The notes: generated from the letters alone by a model not told the origin. A stretch of DNA of 33,490 nucleotides from JBEHWX01 sp048498995 (GCA_048498995.1 JBEHWX010000063.1:1-33490); one strand, 5' to 3'; positions 24,732 to 33,243 are shown, numbered from the stretch's first letter. Made by a program: numbers and translations.

Positions 24732-26093
24732 ATGATCCGCTCCAACACCATATTCTCCCGTCGGCTTCCACTGCTGGTGGCCTTCCTCCTGCTGCTGGTC
24801 GCGGCCGCGTCGCTGCGCGCCCAGACCGCTCCGTCGGCCACCGTTCCGCCCGCCACCGATTCTGCCCGGCTCCGGTCGACGACCGTGTCCGTGCGCGACT
24901 CCAACGTCAAGGTCTCCGTCAGAAACGTCGACATCACCCATTTCCCGATGATCGGGATCGTCTTCGATGTCTTCGATTCCAAGAGCACCTTTCTCGAAGG
25001 GCTCCAGAAGAACGACGTCCTGATCTCCGAGAACGGCCAGGCGCAGCAGGTGGAATCGCTCAGCCTGATCACCAGCGCCAACCGCGTCCCGGTCGATTTC
25101 GTCTTCGCCGTCGACCAGACCGGAAGCATGCGGGACAAGATCGAGGCGATCAAGCAGAACATCGACGATTTCACGACCAAACTCGCCGCCAAGGGGATCG
25201 ATTACCGTCTGGGACTGATCACCTTCGACGACAACGTGGCCGGACGCTACTGGCTGACCGATGATCTCGGGCAGTTCAAGAAGTGGATCGGCACCATCGA
25301 GGCGGCCGGCGGCGGCGATGAGCCGGAGAACGCGCTGGAGGCGCTCAGGGCCGCCACCGGCATGAACTTCCGCTCCAGCGCCAACCGCTGCGTGGTGCTG
25401 ATCACCGACGCTCCCTATCACGAATACAACGTCAACGGGTTCGGCCGGACGATGTACACGGCGCGGACCATGTCGGTGATCCTGAACCGGAACGACATCC
25501 GGACCTTCTGCATCACCCCGACCAACATCCCCGGCTATCGACAGATCGCCGAGGAGACCGGCGGACAGCTCTTCGATATCGAGCAGTCCTTCTCCGATAT
25601 CCTCAACAAGTTCGTCACGACGATGACCGCCCTCTACTCGGCGACGTATCGCTCGTCGAACGATCTGATTCCCGATTCGATTCAGGTGGAGGTGAAGCTG
25701 CCGGGGCAGAACGCCGCGACCAAGCGACGGCTCGCGGTGCTCGAGGTGGGGCGAAAGCTCGTGGTGGACAACATCTACTTCGGCACCAATCAGTACACGG
25801 TGCTCCCCGGCTCCGCTCCGGAGATCGACAACCTGATCCGCCTGATGAAGGCCAGGCCGACGCTCCGCCTGAAAGTGGAAGGGCATACCGACGACGTGGG
25901 GGATCACCTCTACAACATGAGGCTCTCCTCGCTCCGCGCCGATGCCGTCAAGCAGTACATGGTGCAGCGCGGGATCGCCCCGAATCGCCTCTTCACGATC
26001 GGCTATGGGGAAACCCGTCCCACGGCATCGAACGACACCGACGAGGGACGCCGCCTGAACCGTCGGACCGAGTTCATCATCATCCAGAAGTGA
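24732..26093 (+). CDS. von Willebrand factor A and OmpA domain protein
   Basis: A 453-residue exported protein. Residues 1-31 are a signal peptide (LLVAFLLLLVAAASLRAQ). Residues 115-310 form a vWA domain with the metal-site motif DQTGSM, a variant of DxSxS, followed by LGLITFDDNVAG and CVVLITDAP. Residues 330-453 are an OmpA-type peptidoglycan-binding domain: IYFGTNQYTVLPGS, VEGHTDDVGDHLYNMRLS, and IGYGETRP with GRRLNRRTEFIII at the end. The protein should sit in the periplasm or outer membrane, gripping the cell wall with the OmpA domain and presenting the vWA domain for protein contacts. Its position after the two outer-membrane proteins suggests it may anchor them, but its own hairpin-rich leader means it may be expressed separately. 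The start at 24732 is set by the signal peptide; the frame is open to 24501. Confidence 0.9.
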   Translation: MIRSNTIFSRRLPLLVAFLLLLVAAASLRAQTAPSATVPPATDSARLRSTTVSVRDSNVKVSVRNVDITHFPMIGIVFDVFDSKSTFLEGLQKNDVLISENGQAQQVESLSLITSANRVPVDFVFAVDQTGSMRDKIEAIKQNIDDFTTKLAAKGIDYRLGLITFDDNVAGRYWLTDDLGQFKKWIGTIEAAGGGDEPENALEALRAATGMNFRSSANRCVVLITDAPYHEYNVNGFGRTMYTARTMSVILNRNDIRTFCITPTNIPGYRQIAEETGGQLFDIEQSFSDILNKFVTTMTALYSATYRSSNDLIPDSIQVEVKLPGQNAATKRRLAVLEVGRKLVVDNIYFGTNQYTVLPGSAPEIDNLIRLMKARPTLRLKVEGHTDDVGDHLYNMRLSSLRADAVKQYMVQRGIAPNRLFTIGYGETRPTASNDTDEGRRLNRRTEFIIIQK

Positions 26094-26125
26094 TCTCCGG
26101 ACACGCGCCGGATCAGCGACTACAG

Positions 26126-26155
26126 CGAAGCCGCTCCCGATCGGGAGCGGCTTCG
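26126..26155. terminator. Perfect palindromic terminator between convergent genes
   Basis: A 30-base perfect palindrome whose halves are CGAAGCCGCTCCCGA and its complement, between the vWA-OmpA gene and the convergent aldolase gene. TCGTTTCAT follows on the plus strand. It probably ends transcription from both sides. Confidence 0.7.
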
Positions 26156-26203
26156 TCGTTTCATCCCTCGCCGCCACGTTGCGCCCCGGCCGTCCAAACG
26201 GCG

Positions 26204-26878
26204 CTACCGGACATCGCGCACGGCCCGGACCAGGCCACGGGCCCGCGCGGCGATCTGCTCCGGCGCTCCGACCGATCCGTCCTTCTCGTGCGTCAGCCAG
26301 GTGCCGACGTTCAGCGCCGCCGCCCCGGCCCGGAGGAAGGGTCCGGCCGTTTCCGGGGAGACCCCGCCGCTCGGCGCCATCCGGATCTCGGGAAGGGGGC
26401 CGCGCAGCGCCGCGAGATACTTCAGTCCATCCGAGGGCATCGGGAAGAGCTTCACCAGATCGGCCCCGGCGCGCCAGGCGGCCACGATCTCCGTCGGCGT
26501 GACCGCGCCCGGCATGGCCACCACCCCGGCGCTCCGCGCGATGGCGATGATGGCCGGATCGGTGATCGGGCTGGCCAGAAAGCGCGCCCCGGCGTCGATC
26601 GCCTCCCGCGCCTGCCGCTCGTCGAGCACCGTGCCGGCGCCGACCAGGACGTCGCTCCGTCCGGCCAGTCGGGAGATCGCCTCGATGGCGCCCGGCGTGG
26701 TGAACGTCACCTCGATCGGGGCGATCCCCTCCGCGGCGATCGCCTCGGCGACGGCGAGCGTCCCCTCCAGCGGAAGGTCGAGCCGGAGCACGGCGATCAG
26801 ACGATCCGCGAGGATACGGTCGAGAGGCGATGATGCCTGGGATGAGGAGGTCGAGGAGGAGATGGCGGAGGAGCTCAT
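26204..26878 (-). CDS. eda: KDPG/KHG aldolase family enzyme
   Basis: A 224-residue class I aldolase of the 2-keto-3-deoxy-6-phosphogluconate / 4-hydroxy-2-oxoglutarate family, the pyruvate-forming step of the Entner-Doudoroff pathway. The Schiff-base Lys lies in DLVKLFPM, the catalytic Glu in PIEVTFTTPGA, and the phosphate site in VLVGAGTVL and APSGGVSPETAG. The E. coli enzyme has LRT where this one has FTT after the Glu-Val-Thr, so a substrate-binding Arg is missing; related aldolases share this variant, so the physiological substrate may differ. The N-terminus MSSSAISSSTSSSQASS is an unusual serine-rich extension before the usual first helix. No Entner-Doudoroff partner such as edd or a sugar kinase is adjacent. 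Transcribed alone, converging on the vWA-OmpA gene. Confidence 0.88.
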   Translation of the reverse strand: MSSSAISSSTSSSQASSPLDRILADRLIAVLRLDLPLEGTLAVAEAIAAEGIAPIEVTFTTPGAIEAISRLAGRSDVLVGAGTVLDERQAREAIDAGARFLASPITDPAIIAIARSAGVVAMPGAVTPTEIVAAWRAGADLVKLFPMPSDGLKYLAALRGPLPEIRMAPSGGVSPETAGPFLRAGAAALNVGTWLTHEKDGSVGAPEQIAARARGLVRAVRDVR

Positions 26879-26963
26879 GAGGTGTCCGGAGATGCTGGAT
26901 GTCGGCGCCCCGTTCCGCGGCTCCCGATGGGTCGGCTCCCGATCGGTCGGCGCGCGGGGTGGG

Positions 26964-26971
26964 CAAAGATA
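26964..26971 (-). promoter_or_regulatory. Bacteroidota-type -7 element TATCTTTG before the aldolase gene
   Basis: Read on the minus strand, TATCTTTG is an exact match to TAnnTTTG, 85 bases upstream of the aldolase ATG in the 281-bp divergent gap. No TTG is visible at the expected distance further upstream. It is the only full 8-base match I noticed among the intergenic regions. Confidence 0.45.
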
Positions 26972-27159
26972 GGGCGGCGGCGGCCGGCGGCGGTCAGGTG
27001 GGGATGCTCCCGATTGTCAGATAACGGGGGCTACACGTCGTGACGGCGATCCTCGTCGTTACTTCGACCATTGCTCGCAAGCGTCCCTCTTCATCGGTCG
27101 ACGCGGTCCGGCCTCCGGACCGACGAACCGAACTCCCTCAGTACGAACTCCCTTCGCCG

Positions 27160-29622
27160 ATGCGCCGTTCGCTGGTTCTTCTTCTCCTGCTCGTTGTCGT
27201 CGTCACCGCTCGGGCGCAGACGCGCCAGGCCTATCATACCACGCTTCTTGGTCATATCGATCCGGCGCCGGCCGGCGTCGGCATCCGCTATTCGGCGCTG
27301 ACCGGATACGTGGCTCCCGACGGCCGCGAGTACGCGATCGTCGGCGCCGATGTCGGCACCTACGTCGTCGACGTCACCGGGCCGGCGCTCCGGACGGTCA
27401 GCTTCATCCCGGGAGCCAACAGCATCTGGCGCGAGATGAAGACCTACGGGAGCTATGCCTACGTGGTGAGCGAGGGAACGCGCCGCCAGGGGGATCCGAG
27501 TCCGGGGCTCCAGATCATCGATCTTTCCCATCTCCCTGACAGCGCCACGCTGGTGCGCACCGACCGCGCGCTCTTCCAGACCGCGCACACGATCGACCAG
27601 CAGGGCACCTGGCTCTACATCAACGGCACCGATGTCGGGGCCGGCGCCAACGGCGGCACCATCATCTACGACGTGGCCACCGATCCGCTCCATCCGAAAC
27701 GGGTCGGCGCCTGGACCGGACGCTACGTGCACGACGCCGTGGTCCGGAACGATACTCTGTACGCCGCCGCGATCAATGACGGCCAGCTCGATATCGTGTA
27801 CCTCGGCAAGGACCGGACGAGCCCCCGCCTCGTCACCGAGATCCGCTATCCGAACGCCGGCACCCACAACGCCGACCTTACCACCGACGGCAGCTACGTG
27901 ATGACGACCGACGAGGTCAACGCCACGCCGAAGACGCTGAAGGTGTGGGACGTCCGCGACATGGAGAACATCTCCAAGGTGGCCGACTATACGCCGGTGC
28001 CGGGGGAGGTGATCCACAACGTCCACACGAAGGGGAATCTGGCGATCATCTCCTGGTACACGGCCGGCACCCGGATCGTCGATATCTCCGATCCGCGCGA
28101 TCCGGTGCAGGTCGGCTTCTTCGATACCTATCCCGGCGCCAGCAGCGCGATGGATGGCAACTGGGAGACCTATCCCTATCTGCCGAGCGGAAAGATCCTG
28201 GCCGGCGACATGCAGACCGGTCTCTATGTCTTCACCTTCGACGGCGCGCGCCGCGCCTGGCTTGCCGGAACCGTCCGCGACCAGAAGACCGGCCAGCCGG
28301 TGGTTGGCGCCCGCGTCTCCTCGTCGGAGTTCGGCTTCTCGACCCTCACCGACGCCTCCGGCCGCTACCGGCTTGCCGGCGCGGCCGATTCGCTCGCGCT
28401 GATGGTGGAGAAGGAGGGCTACTATGCCGGCACCGGCGGCGGACGGCTCACATCCTCCGGCGGCACGGTCGATTTCACGATCCGTCCGCTCGAGTTCGCC
28501 GATGCCGACATCGCCGTGCACGACAGCGTGACCGGCGAGCCGCTCTCCGGCTTCTCCTGGCGCTTCCTGAGCCAGGCGACCGAGGGGAGCCAGAAGAGCA
28601 CGCATGCCACCTTCACCCTCGTGAAGGATAGCAGCTACGCCGTGCTGGTCGGCGCGTGGGGATACCAGCCGAAGCTCGTGCGGATCGGTGATGATGCCTC
28701 CGGCGGCGGATCGCTCGCGATCGATGTTCCCCTGGCGCGCGGCTATGTCGACGACGTGGAGCTCGATCTCGGCTGGTCGCTTGCCGCCCCGGAGGATGAT
28801 GCCACCTCCGGACGCTGGGAGCGGGGGATTCCGATCGCGCTGCCGCTGGACAATCGCCTGATCCAGCCGGGAGAGGATGCCACGCCGGGCATGGGAGATC
28901 ATGCCTTCATCACCGGCATTACCGGTTCGCTCACCGGAGACGGCGAGCCGGATGTCTCCGCCGCCGACGTCGACAACGGCGCGACCTCGCTCACCTCGCC
29001 GGCGTTCGACCTGACCGGCTATGGCGACCCGGTGATCGGCTGCTCCCTCTGGTACGTCAACGACGCCAATGCCTGGGTGGATGATTCGCTGATGGTGCTG
29101 ATCTCCGGCGACGACGGACAGAGCTGGCGGACGCTGGCCACGATCCCGACGAGCCTCGCCGACTGGACGCGCTTCAATTTCCACGTGCGTGAGGTGATGG
29201 AGCCGGGCCCGCGGATGCGCTTCCGCGTGGTGGCCGCCGATCGCGTGGCCGAGACCTCGCTGTTCGGCTCGCTGCTGGAGGCCGGGCTCGACGACTTCTC
29301 GATCGTCGACGCCACGCCGGCAACGAGCGGCGTGGCCGGGGAGGGCACGGCCGACGGAGCGCTCACGGCGCGCGCCATCCCGAATCCTCTTGTCGGCCTC
29401 GGCACGCTCGAGCTGCGGCTGCCGTCGCGGGCGCGGCATCTGCGCGTGGAGCTCTTCGACGTGATGGGGCGCCGCGCGGCGCTCCTGTTCGACGGCACGG
29501 CGCCGGCCGGCATGCTCCCGCTCCGCCTCGATGCCTCGGCGCTGGCCAGCGGCCGCTACACCTGGCGCGCCACGCTCGACGACGGGACGGTGGCGCAGGG
29601 GCCGCTGTCGGTGCTTCGCTGA
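27160..29622 (+). CDS. Choice-of-anchor B family surface protein with MAM-like and T9SS domains
   Basis: An 820-residue secreted protein, the longest of three tandem paralogues. Residues 1-20 are a signal peptide (SLVLLLLLVVVVTARAQ). Residues 22-365 are the choice-of-anchor B region, predicted to be a propeller of LVIVD-type repeats, with the conserved YVHDAVVRNDTLYAA, GTHNADLTTDGSYVMTTDE and IHNVHTKGNLAIISWYTAG blocks. A carboxypeptidase regulatory-like domain (about 367-440, AGTVRDQKTGQPVVGARV) and a second similar module follow. Residues 530-720 resemble the MAM-like region of immune inhibitor A-type proteins (VELDLGWSLAAPEDDATSGRW in part). The C-terminus is a T9SS sorting domain (AIPNPLVGLGTLELRLP, LFDVMGRRAALL). 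The start is set by the signal peptide. Ligand and function are unknown. Confidence 0.85.
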   Translation: MRRSLVLLLLLVVVVTARAQTRQAYHTTLLGHIDPAPAGVGIRYSALTGYVAPDGREYAIVGADVGTYVVDVTGPALRTVSFIPGANSIWREMKTYGSYAYVVSEGTRRQGDPSPGLQIIDLSHLPDSATLVRTDRALFQTAHTIDQQGTWLYINGTDVGAGANGGTIIYDVATDPLHPKRVGAWTGRYVHDAVVRNDTLYAAAINDGQLDIVYLGKDRTSPRLVTEIRYPNAGTHNADLTTDGSYVMTTDEVNATPKTLKVWDVRDMENISKVADYTPVPGEVIHNVHTKGNLAIISWYTAGTRIVDISDPRDPVQVGFFDTYPGASSAMDGNWETYPYLPSGKILAGDMQTGLYVFTFDGARRAWLAGTVRDQKTGQPVVGARVSSSEFGFSTLTDASGRYRLAGAADSLALMVEKEGYYAGTGGGRLTSSGGTVDFTIRPLEFADADIAVHDSVTGEPLSGFSWRFLSQATEGSQKSTHATFTLVKDSSYAVLVGAWGYQPKLVRIGDDASGGGSLAIDVPLARGYVDDVELDLGWSLAAPEDDATSGRWERGIPIALPLDNRLIQPGEDATPGMGDHAFITGITGSLTGDGEPDVSAADVDNGATSLTSPAFDLTGYGDPVIGCSLWYVNDANAWVDDSLMVLISGDDGQSWRTLATIPTSLADWTRFNFHVREVMEPGPRMRFRVVAADRVAETSLFGSLLEAGLDDFSIVDATPATSGVAGEGTADGALTARAIPNPLVGLGTLELRLPSRARHLRVELFDVMGRRAALLFDGTAPAGMLPLRLDASALASGRYTWRATLDDGTVAQGPLSVLR

Positions 29623-29644
29623 TGCCGAGCTTCGCTGATGCCGA
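29613..29644 (+). repeat. 16-bp tandem duplication across a stop codon
   Basis: GCTTCGCTGATGCCGA occurs at 29613-29628 and again immediately at 29629-29644. The first copy contains the TGA stop of the upstream paralogue, so the second copy duplicates the end of the gene into the intergenic space. Confidence 0.85.
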
Positions 29645-29781
29645 CGCGCGGCGGAGAAATCTTCCCTCCGCGTGCGTGATCTTTCCGGGCGCAACCGTGT
29701 CCTTGAGAATACGGTACCGCGCTCGGGGTCGCGCGCCGGTGGGTGGGAGCTCCCGCCAGCGCATCGGCGATCCCTTCGCAA

Positions 29782-29807
29782 CGGAGCGGGCCACCCGGCC
29801 CGCTCCG
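29782..29807. terminator. Hairpin just upstream of the second paralogue
   Basis: A perfect 11-bp stem, CGGAGCGGGCC with GGCCCGCTCCG, and loop ACCC. It ends 20 bases before the ATG at 29828. It could end the upstream transcript, or shape the leader of the downstream gene; its closeness to the start codon favours a regulatory role if it is transcribed. Confidence 0.5.
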
Positions 29808-29827
29808 ACGTACATCTCCCCCGAACC

Positions 29828-31429
29828 ATGCTCAGAACGTTCCCATCGGCTCTGCTGCTGCTGGCGACGCTCCTTCCGGCCGTCGCGCAGCCACGCACGG
29901 CCTATCACACCACGCTCCTCGCCCATCTCGATCCGGCCCCCGGCACCGGACAGCGCTATTCCGCCCTGACCGGCTATGCCGCTCCCGATGGCCGCGAGTA
30001 TGCCCTGCTCGGCGCGATCGACGGCACGTACGTGATCGACGTTACCGACGCGCCGGCGCGGGTGGTCTCCTTCATCCCCGGCGCCCACAGCGTCTGGCGC
30101 GAGATGAAGACCTACCGTGCGTACGCATACGTGGTGACCGAGGGTCGCTCGCCGGATGGGATGCAGATCCTCGATCTGGCGACGCTTCCCGATTCGGCCA
30201 CGCTGATCCGCCACGATGCCGACTGGCTGGCGACCGGCCACACGATCACGCAGTACGGCGATTATATCCACATCAGCGGCGGCCGCGGCGATCTGTTTCC
30301 GATGGGGGGCGTGGTCAGCTTCAACGTGGCGCGCGATCCGGTGCATCCGGAGGTGACCACCGCCTTCAACGACTGGTACGTCCACGACGTGACCGTCCGC
30401 AACGACACCATCTACGCCGCGTCGCTGGCCGGCGGGCTGGCGATGATCCACTTCGACCCGGCGCATCTGACGATGGAGTTCGCCGGCGAGATCCGCTATC
30501 CCGGCTCCGGCACGCACAACTCCGATCTCACCGCCGACGGCGCCTGGCTCTTCACGACCGACGAGGTCTACCAGACGCCGAAGACGCTGAAGGTGTGGGA
30601 CATGCGCGATCGGGGGAACATCTCCAAGGTCGCCGACTATACACCGGTACCGGGGCAGACCGTGCACAACGTCCATATCCGCGGCGACCGCGCCTACGTG
30701 TCGTGGTATACCGCCGGCACGCGGATCATCGACATCTCGAATCCCCGCCAGCCGGCGCAGCTCGGCTACTACGACACCTATCCCGGCGCCGATTCGGCGC
30801 TCCGCGGCAACTGGGAGGTCTACCCGTATCTGCCGAGCGGAAAGATCCTCGCCAGCGACATGTTCGGCGGGCTCTATGTGTTCACCTTCGACGGCGTCGG
30901 CAGGGGAGAGTGCCGGGGGCGGGTGGTCGACTCGGCCACCGGCCAGCCGGTGCCGTTCGCCCGGATCGAGCTTCCGGAGATCGACCTGGCGGTGACGGCC
31001 GATGCCGACGGACGCTACGCCTTCGCCGGCGCGGCCGATACGCTCCGCGCCCTGGTGAGCGCCCCCGGCTACGAGCCCCGCGCCGACAGCATGATGCCGA
31101 CGCCCGCGGGCGCGGAGCGGGAGTATCGGCTCCAGCGGCGCACATCCGCCGTGCCTGAGGAGGCCGAACGGGAGGCCCGACCCCAGGTGTCGCTCGCTCC
31201 GAATCCGTCAGACAGGGAGGCCTGGCTTTCGGTGTCTCATAGGGGCGAGGCCCCGCTTCGCTTCGAGCTGTTCGACGCGAGGGGAAATCGCGTGCTCCTG
31301 GCCGAGCCCCGGAGCAGCGGAGCTCCGCTCGCGATCCGCACCGACGCGCTCCCGGCGGGGCACTATTTCTGGCGGCTCACCGGCGCCTCCGGCATGCTCG
31401 GCGGCGGCGGACTGACCGTGGCCCATTAG
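29828..31429 (+). CDS. Choice-of-anchor B family surface protein with T9SS sorting domain
   Basis: A 533-residue secreted protein, the second of three tandem paralogues. The signal peptide is MLRTFPSALLLLATLLPAVAQ. The propeller-like region (22-360) keeps HSVWREMKTYRAYAYVV, WYVHDVTVRNDTIYAASL, GTHNSDLTADGAWLFTTDE and VHNVHIRGDRAYVSWYTAG. In place of the NGTDVGAGANGGT segment of its neighbours it has ISGGRGDLFPMGGV, so one blade has diverged. A carboxypeptidase regulatory-like domain follows (GRVVDSATGQPVPFARIE). It has no MAM-like module. The T9SS sorting domain is at the end (SLAPNPSDREAWLSV, FELFDARGNRVLL, PAGHYFWRLTG). The frame is open to 29672, but the ATG at 29828 gives the signal peptide. 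Function unknown. Confidence 0.87.
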   Translation: MLRTFPSALLLLATLLPAVAQPRTAYHTTLLAHLDPAPGTGQRYSALTGYAAPDGREYALLGAIDGTYVIDVTDAPARVVSFIPGAHSVWREMKTYRAYAYVVTEGRSPDGMQILDLATLPDSATLIRHDADWLATGHTITQYGDYIHISGGRGDLFPMGGVVSFNVARDPVHPEVTTAFNDWYVHDVTVRNDTIYAASLAGGLAMIHFDPAHLTMEFAGEIRYPGSGTHNSDLTADGAWLFTTDEVYQTPKTLKVWDMRDRGNISKVADYTPVPGQTVHNVHIRGDRAYVSWYTAGTRIIDISNPRQPAQLGYYDTYPGADSALRGNWEVYPYLPSGKILASDMFGGLYVFTFDGVGRGECRGRVVDSATGQPVPFARIELPEIDLAVTADADGRYAFAGAADTLRALVSAPGYEPRADSMMPTPAGAEREYRLQRRTSAVPEEAEREARPQVSLAPNPSDREAWLSVSHRGEAPLRFELFDARGNRVLLAEPRSSGAPLAIRTDALPAGHYFWRLTGASGMLGGGGLTVAH

Positions 31430-31474
31430 TGGGGCACACCGAGGCGCGCCGGTAACATCGACGCGACGCGCGTG

Positions 31475-31481
31475 TATCTTG
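31475..31481 (+). promoter_or_regulatory. Candidate -7 element before the third paralogue
   Basis: TATCTTG lies 125 bases before the ATG at 31607, in an otherwise GC-rich gap. It is one base short of TAnnTTTG. Confidence 0.3.
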
Positions 31482-31606
31482 CTCACGGCGCCCGACCAAT
31501 CAAATCAGACGCGGAACCGTTCGACGCCTGGAGGACGATCGCCGAATCGTATCGACGATCGTCCTTCGCGTTGTCGGGCCGCTCCATTCCCAGCATCCGG
31601 ATGCAT

Positions 31607-33238
31607 ATGAAGCTCAGCTACCTTCTTCTCGGACTCCTCGCGGCCGGCGCGCTCTCGACCGGAACGCTCCCGGCGCAGCAGCTGGTCAACTACCACACGA
31701 CGCTCGTCGACCATGTCGACCCGGAACCGGGGAGCGGTATCCGCTATTCCTCCCTCACCGGCTACGCCGCCCCGGATGGCGGCGAGTACGCGCTGCTCGG
31801 CGGCGTGGACGGCACCTATGTCTACGACGTGGGGCAGGTGCCGCTGAAGCTGGTGGCGATGATCCCCGGCGTCAACAGCCAGTGGCGGGAGCTGAAGACC
31901 TACCGGCAGCTCGCCTACGTGGTCTCCGAGGGATCGGGCTCCGGACTGCAGATCCTCGACCTCTCGAAGCTCCCCGCCTCGGTGTCGCTGATCTCCGCGG
32001 ATACCACGCTCTTCTCCCGAGCCCACACCGTGGATGTGGATGCGAACTATCTCTACATCAACGGCACGCAGCCGGTCGCCGGCGCCAACGGCGGAACGAT
32101 CATCTTCGACATCGGCACCGATCCGCTTCATCCCCGTCCGGTCGGCATGTGGAACGCGCATTACGTGCACGACGTCACCGTCCGCAACGACACGATGTAC
32201 GCGGCCGAGATCTTCGACGGCATGCTCGACATCGTCTATCTCGGGAAGGACAGGACCAACCCGCGGCAGGTGGCGGAGATACGCTATCCGGATGCCGGCA
32301 CGCACAACGCCGACGTGGTGGAGCAGGGGGGCTACGTGATGACCACCGACGAGATCAACGCCACGCCGAAGACGCTGAAGATCTGGGACATCCGCGATCC
32401 GGAGAACATCTCCAAGGTGGCCGACTACACGCCGGCGGCCGGGGAGGTGGTTCACAACGTCCACACGAAGGGGAAGCTGGCCTACGTGGCCTGGTATTCC
32501 GCCGGGTCGCGCATCATCGACGTCTCCGATCCTCGCGAGCCGGCGCAGCTCGGCTACTTCGACACCTTCGAGGGAATCTCCGGCGGCTACGACGGCAACT
32601 GGGAGGTCTATCCCTACCTGCCGAGCGGAAAGATCCTCGCCAGTGATCGCCAGACCGGCCTCTGGGTCTTCACCTTCGACGGCGTCGGCAAGGGGTACGC
32701 CTCCGGCCAGGTGGTCGACTCGGCCACCGGGCAGCCGATCCCCTTCGCGCGGGTGACCTTCCCCTCGATCAGGCTCACCGTCACCGCCGACAGCACCGGG
32801 CACTTCCATTACGCCGGCGCCCTCGATACGCTCGATGCCAGCGTTCAGCAGGTCGGCTACTACTCGCATCCCTACACCGTGGCGATCACCTCGGAGGGGA
32901 CCGACCAGACCCTGAAGCTCCGGAAGTTCACCCTCTCCTCGGCGCCCGCCGAGGGCGCCGATCGGGAGCATGCCGCCTCGATCGCCGTGGAGGTGATGCC
33001 GAGCACGATCTCGGACCACGCGACCGTGCATCTGCGGCTCGGCGGGAGCGGGGTGCCGGCGCTCGTCGAGCTCTACGATCTTCTCGGCCGTCGCGTCGCC
33101 ACGCTCCATGACGGCCCGGCCACCGGGGGGGATCTGATGCTTCCGCTGGACGCCTCGGGGCTCCCGGCCGGCCGCTACATCTGCCGCGCCTCCTCGGGAG
33201 CGCTCGTGGCCAGCGCGCCGGTGACCATCGCCCATTGA
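31607..33238 (+). CDS. Choice-of-anchor B family surface protein with T9SS sorting domain
   Basis: A 543-residue secreted protein, the third of three tandem paralogues and close in layout to the second. The signal peptide is KLSYLLLGLLAAGALS, with cleavage near LPAQ. The propeller-like region (about 26-365) has INGTQPVAGANGGTIIFD, YVHDVTVRNDTMYAAEI, GTHNADVVEQGGYVMTTDE and VHNVHTKGKLAYVAWYSAG. A carboxypeptidase regulatory-like domain follows (SGQVVDSATGQPIPFARV). The sorting domain has VEVMPSTISDHATVHLRL, where the usual PNP is replaced by MPST, then ELYDLLGRRVATL and PAGRYICRAS. A second ATG lies two codons upstream at 31601. The central region is most similar to the first paralogue and the regulatory-like domain to the second, suggesting duplication with exchange between copies. 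Confidence 0.87.
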   Translation: MKLSYLLLGLLAAGALSTGTLPAQQLVNYHTTLVDHVDPEPGSGIRYSSLTGYAAPDGGEYALLGGVDGTYVYDVGQVPLKLVAMIPGVNSQWRELKTYRQLAYVVSEGSGSGLQILDLSKLPASVSLISADTTLFSRAHTVDVDANYLYINGTQPVAGANGGTIIFDIGTDPLHPRPVGMWNAHYVHDVTVRNDTMYAAEIFDGMLDIVYLGKDRTNPRQVAEIRYPDAGTHNADVVEQGGYVMTTDEINATPKTLKIWDIRDPENISKVADYTPAAGEVVHNVHTKGKLAYVAWYSAGSRIIDVSDPREPAQLGYFDTFEGISGGYDGNWEVYPYLPSGKILASDRQTGLWVFTFDGVGKGYASGQVVDSATGQPIPFARVTFPSIRLTVTADSTGHFHYAGALDTLDASVQQVGYYSHPYTVAITSEGTDQTLKLRKFTLSSAPAEGADREHAASIAVEVMPSTISDHATVHLRLGGSGVPALVELYDLLGRRVATLHDGPATGGDLMLPLDASGLPAGRYICRASSGALVASAPVTIAH

Positions 33239-33243
33239 GCGTC

